Below are positions 1 through 4,915 of a DNA stretch of 5,040 bases, piece by piece. The notes below the pieces were generated by a model that saw nothing but the letters and a program-made list of their open reading frames with translations, was not told the DNA's origin and did no database searches. The position numbers were made by a program, and so were the translations under genes. Position 1 is the stretch's first letter; each line of letters opens with the position of its first letter. Source of the stretch: an uncultured Clostridia bacterium (GTDB lineage Bacteria > Bacillota > Clostridia > TANB77 > CAG-508); NCBI GenBank assembly GCA_934167225.1, contig CAKPLD010000072.1:1-5040 (forward strand). The letters run 5' to 3'.

Positions 1-30
1 ACTTATTCCATATGGCATTTTTAGTTTCAT
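1..30 (-). CDS. 5' end of a second AAA-ATPase-like/PD-(D/E)XK protein gene (partial)
   Basis: Only the first ten codons are in the window, reading MKLKMPYGIS, and the gene continues beyond position 1. These residues are identical to the first ten of the complete ATPase gene at 3464-1782. The sequence upstream, including the GAGGTG ribosome site nine bases before the ATG, is also the same. The match covers positions 2-123 against 3436-3557 with only three base differences. I infer that a paralogous ATPase/nuclease gene follows the intact pilin gene, just as one follows the broken pilin. Whether the rest of this copy is intact cannot be seen. Confidence 0.8.
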   Translation of the reverse strand, partial: MKLKMPYGIS

Positions 31-63
31 TTGTATCAACACCTCTCTTTTTTTGCTTTTTAT

Positions 64-92
64 ATTCTACTAAAAAAGCAAGAAAATAGCAA
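64..92 (-). promoter_or_regulatory. Candidate promoter of the partial ATPase gene, overlapping the terminator hairpin
   Basis: On the minus strand there is a -35-like TTGCTA (92-87), a 17-base spacer and a -10-like TAGAAT (69-64). The -35 element lies inside the 3' arm of the terminator hairpin at 78-113. Transcription would start near position 57, giving a leader of roughly 27 bases before the ATG at 30. The same arrangement recurs at 3498-3526. Matches to consensus are 4/6 and 5/6, so this is plausible but not certain in AT-rich DNA. Confidence 0.45.
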
Positions 93-113
93 TGTTTTTT
101 GCTATTTTCTTGC
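71..113 (-). terminator. Rho-independent terminator after the intact pilin gene
   Basis: Read on the minus strand, a perfect 15-bp stem (arms 113-99 and 92-78) with a 6-base loop is followed directly by a run of six U (77-72). It lies 11 bases beyond the stop codon of the pilin gene. The outer closing pair and an inner pair are G-C here, whereas the second copy at 3505-3547 has G-U at both places. The hairpin also sits about 48 bases ahead of the next ATPase start, so it could limit readthrough from pilin into ATPase. Confidence 0.88.
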
Positions 114-123
114 GAGATATTTT

Positions 124-1374
124 CTATTTTTTCCAATCTATTGTATGTTTATGGTTTTCGTCATTTGGTTCTGTACTTGGTGTAATTTGGGCATCAGCTC
201 CCAAAGAAACTACGGGGCGAAGAGAAAAATTATTGACAGCCGGCGCATAATTATTAGAAGAGTATAATAACGCTGAATCCAGGTAGCTATCCCCAGATGT
301 AGAATATTTAGGTGGCTCTACCATGTACATCATGAAACTAGCAAAGTTATCATAGCAACGAACACAGCGAGTAGCCACCCAATAGTAATTAGGACTGTTC
401 AATACTTTTCCTCCATCTCCATAATTACTTGAAGATTTACTACCAAAATATGTTTGTTTAACAACTAAAATATTATCATCTGAAGCTGTTCCGTTTTCTG
501 GTATCATACTTTTTATTGAATTTGAAAAATAGTTAGGATTTTCATCTTCTATTTCTCCGTATATATAAGGTCTATATGAATATTTTCCTTTATATTGCTT
601 TGTTTCTCCATATTTAACTACCCCTGTATAATCTTCTCGCATTTTTTTTCCACCATCAGGTAACCATTTATCCATATCTTCCAGATTCACACTTCTTGCT
701 ATTATATTATGTGCACTATTACTGTATAATTCCTTACATATATCATTTAATAAATATACTCCATTATTATATCCTATCGATCCAACCAAATAAATTTTTC
801 CATTTGTTGCATCTCCAATTAAATCCATACTTCCATCATCATTTTTTCTTAATACTCTCCAGTTCAAATCGTCTTCTTTTTCTACTGTTTGTCCATAAAA
901 TCCACTTTTAATTGCGTCTTTTAAATCATATGTTTTTCCTGATTCTGTGTCTGGTTTATAATCTACATAGTCCCCAATTTTTATTTCTGCTCTTGGGTCG
1001 TATTCATTTACATTTCCTGTTTTTCCAATTTTATAAGATTTTTCGTCTTTTATTACTATCCATCCATCTGATTCATCTTCTGTTATTTCGTATTTTCCAG
1101 CACCAATATTATTATCTAATGCTTTTCTTAAACTTTCATCTGTCATATTTCCTTGTCCTTGTGTAATTGCATCTGTTACTGATAATTTTATCAACTCTTC
1201 TGTTTGTGCAGTTCCCATATTCTCCTTTGCTTGGTTTGCTCTAGTTAAAATTCCATTTTGCCCTGTTAACATCATAATGCTAATTCCTGCTAATATCAAT
1301 AGCACAACGATTGTGACTACTAAAGCTATTAGCGTTATACCTTTGTTTCTTTTAAATTTTTCTTTTAAATTCAT
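124..1374 (-). CDS. Type IV pilin-like protein with variable C-terminal domain (intact, 416 aa)
   Basis: The start is the ATG at 1374, preceded by GGGGAGG four bases upstream. Residues 1-12 form a basic leader ending KG, followed by hydrophobic ITLIALVVTI and a membrane helix to about residue 36. This is the class III prepilin signature, cut by a prepilin peptidase after G12 and then packed by the helix into a pilus or secretion pseudopilus. Position +5 is Ala instead of the usual Glu. Residues 37-75 are a conserved helical stretch (GQNGILTRANQAKEN). Residues about 130-391 form a globular domain with IGDYV (133-137), NWRVL (171-175), YWVATR (331-336) and LRPVVSL (385-391), resembling the DUF6273-type domains of gut Firmicutes. 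I recognise that family by motif only, and its lectin-like fold is inference. The tail (392-416) is hydrophilic. A related but broken paralogue lies at 3570-4915. Surface exposure and an adhesive role are likely but unproven. Confidence 0.87.
   Translation of the reverse strand: MNLKEKFKRNKGITLIALVVTIVVLLILAGISIMMLTGQNGILTRANQAKENMGTAQTEELIKLSVTDAITQGQGNMTDESLRKALDNNIGAGKYEITEDESDGWIVIKDEKSYKIGKTGNVNEYDPRAEIKIGDYVDYKPDTESGKTYDLKDAIKSGFYGQTVEKEDDLNWRVLRKNDDGSMDLIGDATNGKIYLVGSIGYNNGVYLLNDICKELYSNSAHNIIARSVNLEDMDKWLPDGGKKMREDYTGVVKYGETKQYKGKYSYRPYIYGEIEDENPNYFSNSIKSMIPENGTASDDNILVVKQTYFGSKSSSNYGDGGKVLNSPNYYWVATRCVRCYDNFASFMMYMVEPPKYSTSGDSYLDSALLYSSNNYAPAVNNFSLRPVVSLGADAQITPSTEPNDENHKHTIDWKK
191..384 (-). 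other. Composition-shifted C-terminal segment of the intact pilin gene (candidate variable region)
   Basis: This part encodes residues from YWVATR to LRPVVSL and a little beyond. By hand count GC is about 43% over 191-380, against about 20% over 421-480 in the same gene. It aligns in position with the still more GC-rich segment of the second pilin (3641-3795), yet the two proteins differ here at most residues apart from anchors such as YW and VSL. Two paralogues showing the same local shift suggests this domain is diversified or exchanged separately from the rest of the gene. Confidence 0.5.
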
Positions 1375-1395
1375 TTTTCCTCCCCTTCTTAGGTA

Positions 1396-1423
1396 TTTTT
1401 ATGCTCCTTTTAAAAAACGCCAA
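1396..1423 (-). promoter_or_regulatory. Weak candidate promoter directly before the intact pilin gene
   Basis: Minus strand: TTGGCG (1423-1418), 16-base spacer, TAAAAA (1401-1396), each 4/6 to the housekeeping consensus. It starts inside the U-tract of the leader hairpin and would give a leader of under 20 bases that still includes the GGGGAGG site. It is the alternative to a promoter further upstream at 1616-1644; its counterpart upstream of the second pilin is identical apart from the one-base run length. Confidence 0.3.
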
Positions 1424-1484
1424 AAAAGCGACACAAATAGACCTATCAAAATTTACATTTCTTTAGGTTTATTTGTATCGCTTT
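1422..1484 (-). terminator. Long terminator-like hairpin in the pilin leader (terminator or attenuator), copy 1
   Basis: On the minus strand the arms at 1484-1464 and 1445-1425 form a stem of about 21 bp with one G-U pair, one A-C mismatch and an 18-base loop. A run of U (1427-1422) follows the stem at its base. It lies 47 bases upstream of the pilin start and well after the ATPase terminator at 1707-1746, so it is not needed to end the ATPase message. It therefore either ends a short transcript begun in 1600-1640 or works as an attenuator in the pilin leader. The second copy (4963-5026) keeps the pairing. Confidence 0.72.
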
Positions 1485-1507
1485 ATTTAATTTATTTTTT
1501 CTTGTTA

Positions 1508-1576
1508 CTAGATTATCCGTGTGTGTGTGTGTGTGTGTACTCCCCCAAGGGTTTCAGCGTTTTTTATCATTTGCAT
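1508..1576 (-). CDS. Candidate 22-residue leader peptide containing an HTHTHT run
   Basis: An ATG at 1576 has an AGAGG ribosome-like site nine bases upstream (1590-1586) and opens a 22-codon frame ending with TAG at 1508. It begins MQMIKNAETLGG and passes through the CA dinucleotide tract, which encodes HTHTHT. It sits between a candidate promoter (1616-1644) and the terminator-like hairpin (1422-1484), which is the layout of a leader peptide. There is no homologue I recognise, and chance is a real alternative. Changes in repeat number would alter its frame and end. Confidence 0.25.
   Translation of the reverse strand: MQMIKNAETLGGVHTHTHTRII
1519..1538. repeat. (GT)10 dinucleotide tract
   Basis: Ten perfect GT units on the plus strand (CA on the minus strand). 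Such tracts are prone to slipped-strand changes and are uncommon in AT-rich bacterial DNA. It lies about 145 bases upstream of the intact pilin start, between a candidate promoter and the leader hairpin. Confidence 0.95.
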
Positions 1577-1615
1577 TTTTCCATACCTCTTTTTTGTTTT
1601 ATTTTTATGCAATTT

Positions 1616-1644
1616 ATTTTATCCTATTTTATGTGTTTTAGCAA
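1616..1644 (-). promoter_or_regulatory. Candidate promoter for a pilin leader transcript
   Basis: Minus strand TTGCTA (1644-1639), a 17-base spacer, then TAAAAT (1621-1616). It is downstream of the ATPase terminator and upstream of the mini-ORF and leader hairpin. Transcription would start near 1609. The -35 hexamer is the same TTGCTA seen in the ATPase promoter candidates. Because the surroundings are very AT-rich, chance matches are easy. Confidence 0.4.
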
Positions 1645-1706
1645 GTGTTTTTTTGCAACTTTTATTTAGTGCTAAATTTTGCATTCAATTCATGTGCTTT
1701 TTAATC

Positions 1707-1746
1707 AAAAAAGAAGAATGAAACCATTTACCTAAATTCATTCTTC
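1707..1746 (-). terminator. Rho-independent terminator of the complete ATPase gene
   Basis: Minus strand arms GAAGAATGAA (1746-1737) and TTCATTCTTC (1722-1713) form a perfect 10-bp stem with a 14-base loop, followed by six U (1712-1707). It starts 35 bases after the ATPase stop codon, so ATPase and the following pilin gene are probably separate transcription units. Confidence 0.85.
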
Positions 1747-1781
1747 CTAACTATCTCTTATAAAATTTTATATTTCATTCA

Positions 1782-3464
1782 TTATATCTCTTGAACATAA
1801 ATCTCATTTCCAGCAACAACAATTGTGTATTTTCTTAAGCCGTCTATGTCTTTTATATCATCAAATTCACTATATCTCTCTATCTGCTCCCTTGCCTCTT
1901 TTTGTTTATCTTCTAATTTGGCTTTTTCTCCTTTTTTTATATACTTAAATTCCACCATTATAGCTTTATATCCTTTTGTTCTATCTCTCGGCACAAGCAA
2001 TATATCTGGGTAGTTTCTGTTTACTTCCATTTCAGATCTTGTAGAATATATTGGTAATGTCATTGATATGCAATAGAATATTAATTTAATATATTTTTCA
2101 TCAAATTTTATAAGGTCACGATTTGATAAATTGTTCAAATATATTTTTAAAACTTCTATCATTTTATCTATTTTGCCTTCTAATGCTATTTCTCTTAAAA
2201 TTTGCTGGCTTGTACTTCCATCAACTTTAAAATCTGCTTCTTGATCCACTAATTGCATAAAATAGCTTGCATAGATTTCCTTCATTACTTTATTTGGTAT
2301 TGTAAGCTCTGGCATTCCTAGGCTTTCTTCTGATATTGTTAAATAGCCTAAGTAGTACAACATCGATATCATATCTACTTCTGTAAATTCTATTGCTGGG
2401 TTAAATTTTTTTACTATTTCGTTTGTTATTGGCTCTCCTTGGACTGTTTTTCTTAATATTGCTAGTCTGTTTTCTCCTTTGCATAAATCTAGCATTTTTC
2501 CTACTTTGCTGTAATCACTTGCTATGTTCATATCTATTAAATCGTCTGGTATTCTTTTTAACCTAATATAATCCGATAAAAAGTATAAACACATATTTGA
2601 ATTATATATATGATTTTCTGCACTTAAGCAAAATTTGTATCCATCGTAATTTTCTTTCATTATTGGCAGTATTTTTTCTTGTTCTTCTTTTGGTATCTCT
2701 TGATTATCTAAAATTTTCTCTAACTCTTTTAAGGTAAACCCCATCATATCATTAAATCTTACATCTTGAGTTAGATCTTTTCCTATATTAAATCCACTTG
2801 TTAAACTATCTAATGTTATTGGGGCTACTCCTGTTATAAATATCCTATCTACTACTGTTTCCGTTCCTTCTTTTAATACCTCATACCATTTTCTTACTCT
2901 TTCATTTTTAGATACCAAGTTTTTAAAATTTTCTGGGTAAAATCCTAATAGTTCATTTGCAAAATGGTCATATTCATCTATTATTACATATATTTTTTCG
3001 TCTGGTTTTTGTAGCTTAAATGCTTCAAATAAACTCCTTAATATTCCTTCTGTGGTTTGTTCCTGATTCACATAAAAATCCACTCCATATTTTTTTGCAA
3101 AACCATCTATTGATATAGAAACTTTTTCTTTAAAGCCTTTCATTGTTGTTTCTTCTGTTTCTGTGTTTATTCCAGAAAAATTAAATCTTAAAATACTATA
3201 ACTGTTTTTTAGTTTTGTTGGATTTTTTCCTATATATGTGTTTTCATATAGCTTTTCAAATTTATCTGCTCTTTTTTTATCGTAATAATATTCTAGTACA
3301 CTTGTAAATAGTGTTTTTCCAAATTTTCTTGGGCGCAAAAACATTATTCTTTTTTCTGGTAGATTTTCTAGTTTTTCTATATATTTTGTTTTATCTACAT
3401 AATAGTAATCTTCTGTTATTAGCTCTTCGAAATTGCTTATTCCATATGGCATTTTTAGTTTCAT
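1782..3464 (-). CDS. AAA-ATPase-like protein with C-terminal PD-(D/E)XK nuclease-like domain (560 aa)
   Basis: The ATG at 3464 is chosen because GAGGTG lies nine bases upstream. A GTG four codons earlier falls inside that ribosome site. Numbering from this ATG, the N-terminus MPYGISNFEELITEDYYYVDKT (shown by its start MPYGISNF and later VDKT) is typical of the AAA-ATPase-like family (PF09820). A degenerate Walker A, RPRKFGKT, is at 44-51, Walker B IIDEYD at 161-166, and a sensor-like segment RIFITGVAP at about 207-215. The C-terminus fits PDDEXK_9 (PF08011): YPD with Asp487, then Glu505-Phe-Lys507, the expected D...ExK core. No signal peptide or membrane helix is evident, so it should be cytoplasmic. 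Length is normal for these proteins, which often occur in many copies in Clostridia, Bacteroidetes and Fusobacteria and have no established function. DNA binding or cleavage is inferred from the fold only. It lies between two pilin-like genes, and its 5' end is repeated at 1-30. Confidence 0.9.
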   Translation of the reverse strand: MKLKMPYGISNFEELITEDYYYVDKTKYIEKLENLPEKRIMFLRPRKFGKTLFTSVLEYYYDKKRADKFEKLYENTYIGKNPTKLKNSYSILRFNFSGINTETEETTMKGFKEKVSISIDGFAKKYGVDFYVNQEQTTEGILRSLFEAFKLQKPDEKIYVIIDEYDHFANELLGFYPENFKNLVSKNERVRKWYEVLKEGTETVVDRIFITGVAPITLDSLTSGFNIGKDLTQDVRFNDMMGFTLKELEKILDNQEIPKEEQEKILPIMKENYDGYKFCLSAENHIYNSNMCLYFLSDYIRLKRIPDDLIDMNIASDYSKVGKMLDLCKGENRLAILRKTVQGEPITNEIVKKFNPAIEFTEVDMISMLYYLGYLTISEESLGMPELTIPNKVMKEIYASYFMQLVDQEADFKVDGSTSQQILREIALEGKIDKMIEVLKIYLNNLSNRDLIKFDEKYIKLIFYCISMTLPIYSTRSEMEVNRNYPDILLVPRDRTKGYKAIMVEFKYIKKGEKAKLEDKQKEAREQIERYSEFDDIKDIDGLRKYTIVVAGNEIYVQEI

Positions 3465-3497
3465 TTGTATCAACACCTCTCTTTTTTTGCTTCTTAT

Positions 3498-3526
3498 ATT
3501 CTACTAAAAAAACAAGAAAATAGCAA
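3498..3526 (-). promoter_or_regulatory. Candidate promoter of the complete ATPase gene, overlapping the terminator hairpin
   Basis: Minus strand TTGCTA (3526-3521), 17-base spacer, TAGAAT (3503-3498). The -35 hexamer is part of the hairpin's 3' arm and the spacer holds the U-tract. Transcription would begin near 3491, leaving about 27 bases to the ATG at 3464. There is no room for a promoter between the U-tract and the ribosome site, so the gene is served either by this one or by readthrough from the pilin gene. Confidence 0.45.
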
Positions 3527-3547
3527 TGTTTTTTACTATTTTCTTGC
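3505..3547 (-). terminator. Rho-independent terminator after the broken pilin gene
   Basis: The same hairpin as at 71-113: arms 3547-3533 and 3526-3512, 6-base loop, U-tract following. Two bases differ from copy 1 and both turn a G-C pair into a G-U pair in minus-strand RNA, so the 15-bp stem is kept. It begins 23 bases after the pilin stop codon at 3570. Confidence 0.85.
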
Positions 3548-3569
3548 GAGATATTTTTCTACTTTTAAT

Positions 3570-4915
3570 CTAGTTTTCTCCTAATGTCCAAGGTGTACTT
3601 GTTGAGCCATCTCCTCCTGTAATCTGGATTTCAGGCTTTAGAGAAACTGCCGCACGGACTCCGTTGTAAAAGTCGTCGATACTGCCGTTCGAAGCGAACA
3701 AGAAGTTCGCGCGAACATAGCCGTAAACAGACACGGCGCAACCCAAATGCAGCAAACCCATTGCTAGTAGAAGAACACTGCGAGCCGAACCAGTACCTCT
3801 TGCTAGTAGTGTTTGCAAATAATAGATTATATGCATTTGTTCCTACTTCTCCCTCTAAATTTTTTATAGTAGTTCCTGAACCAGAAGTATTTGTTAATGT
3901 CTGTGGATAATAACAGTAATAATTATTTTTTATTGTTATACTTTCTCCACTTGCTAAACTTTTCCATTCTGCTCCTGTCCAGTATGTGAAACTTGTATAA
4001 CTACTTGTTGTATCACTTGTTGGATATTTTGTTCCCTGATAATGTACTTTTCCATCTGCATTAAGTATATATGTAGTTTGATCCAGATTGCTTGTTCCTG
4101 CATTATAATTATCATCTTTATATCCCGTAATTTTGTTTACATCATCTACGTTTACAGATCTTGCTGATTTAGCATATTTTCCTTGTCCGTATAAACTACT
4201 TATTTTATCTAGCTCAGATACTCCATTTGCATATCCATTTTGTCCACTTAAATAATAATATGAAGCACCATTTGGAGCTATAATATCTGATGATATTAAT
4301 TGTAAACATTCCTCTTCATCTACACCCAATACCTGCCATTTACCTGTATAATCTGTTAATTTGAATTTTTGGTCACTATATCCATTTTTATCGCTTGTTG
4401 ATGTATATATTGTTTTTTCCTCAACTTCCTCTGTTGTATCTACACCATCTGTGCAACTATAATTTACGTAATCACCTATTTTTAATGTTTTACCATCTTT
4501 TGTAAATTCTGTATTCGTATCATTTGCCTTCCAGCCTCCAAAGTTTGCAACATTTCCTGTTGAATTTACTTTAAATTTTTTTTCGTTTACAGTTACAGTC
4601 CATCCATTTGTAGCATCTCCCGTAATTGTATATTTTCCTGTTCCAATATTATTATTTAACGATGACTTTAAATTCTCATCTGTTAGACTACCAAGTCCCT
4701 GTGTCAAAGCATCTGTTACAGACAATTTTACTAATTCCTCTGTTTGTGCTGTTCCTGTGTTTTCTTTTGCTTGGTTTGCTCTAGTTAAAATTCCATTTTG
4801 CCCTGTTAACATCATAATACTTATGCCGTGCTAATATTAAAAGCACTATAATTGTGACTACTAATGCTATTAGCGTTATACCTTTGTTTCTTTTAAATTT
4901 TTCTTTTAAACTCAT
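3570..4915 (-). pseudogene. Type IV pilin-like protein gene with two frameshifts (about 447 aa if restored)
   Basis: The ATG at 4915 has GGGGAGG four bases upstream, as in the intact paralogue. The N-terminus MSLKEKFKRNKG-ITLIALVV is almost identical to that of the other pilin. An extra base at about 4828 shifts the frame inside the membrane helix, after residue 29; the frame then resumes at the equivalent of MMLTGQNG. The globular part contains IGDYV, KWQVL, an ARSVN motif and YWFGSQ. A second shift between about 3733 and 3750, just after FGLRRV, separates the last 50 or so codons, which carry GVRAAVSL and end at TAG 3570. The length from ATG to stop is 1346 bases, so removing one base at each site restores a 448-codon frame including stop. 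The shifts could be real inactivation, a reversible switch, or sequencing and assembly errors. As written, neither the secretion signal nor the C-terminal domain joins the body of the protein. The PV to AA change in the end motif is also unlike the paralogue. Confidence 0.8.
3641..3800 (-). other. GC-rich, C-ending-codon segment in the broken pilin (candidate variable region)
   Basis: Hand count gives 84 G or C in 160 bases (about 52%), while 3841-3900 next to it has 19 in 60 (about 32%). In the 27 codons from GTG at 3734 to the CGT of GVR, 14 end in C (TAC, GGC, CGC, AAC, TTC, ATC, GAC and others). In the 20 codons just before AGCAAGAGGTAC only one ends in C. The segment covers the C-terminal domain from YW to VSL. 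NNC codons at scattered sites are what adenine mutagenesis of AAC codons by a diversity-generating retroelement would leave. An imported cassette is the other explanation. No template repeat or reverse transcriptase is in the window. Confidence 0.5.

Larger units (their letters stand above)
1375..1498 (-). repeat. Pilin leader repeat, copy 1 (other copy 4916-5040)
   Basis: The 124 bases immediately upstream of the intact pilin gene match those upstream of the broken pilin with only one inserted base (six versus seven A in a run) and one substitution. The second copy reaches the window edge, so the repeat may be longer. It contains the ribosome site, a long hairpin with a U-tract and a possible promoter. 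Confidence 0.9.
3436..3557 (-). repeat. ATPase 5'-end and terminator repeat, copy 2 (copy 1 at 2-123)
   Basis: The end of the pilin gene region, the terminator hairpin, the ATPase leader and its first ten codons match positions 2-123 with three differences in about 122 bases. Similarity stops close to the pilin stop codons. The first copy reaches the window edge, so the repeat must extend further into the ATPase gene by an unknown length. Confidence 0.9.

Noticed and set aside
696..1166. Plus-strand open frames opposite the intact pilin
   Set aside because: They are antisense to a well-supported coding region and have composition typical of shadow frames.
1519..1538. CRISPR or other spaced-repeat array
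   Set aside because: It is a simple dinucleotide run with no spacers or repeat units.
1277..1721. Plus-strand open frames across the pilin leader, including a Cys-Val repeat peptide
   Set aside because: They arise from the antisense of the pilin N-terminus, the terminator hairpins and the GT tract, show no ribosome site or recognisable protein features, and are rich in Phe/Leu/Ile as expected of AT-rich noise.
3465..3476. Earlier GTG start for the complete ATPase
   Set aside because: The GTG is part of the GAGGTG ribosome site that serves the ATG at 3464, and the homologous leader at 31-42 has the same layout.
3761..3809. Ten-base direct repeat TTGCTAGTAG (3761-3770 and 3800-3809) as an insertion or recombination site
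   Set aside because: It is short, lies within coding sequence that makes sense in frame (TSN and TSK), and no element lies between the copies.
3570..3836. Separate 88-residue minus-strand gene overlapping the end of the second pilin
   Set aside because: Its later half continues the pilin C-terminal domain (GVRAAVSL and onward) and its first half is out of frame with that family, so it is the frameshifted 3' end of the pilin gene and not an independent gene.
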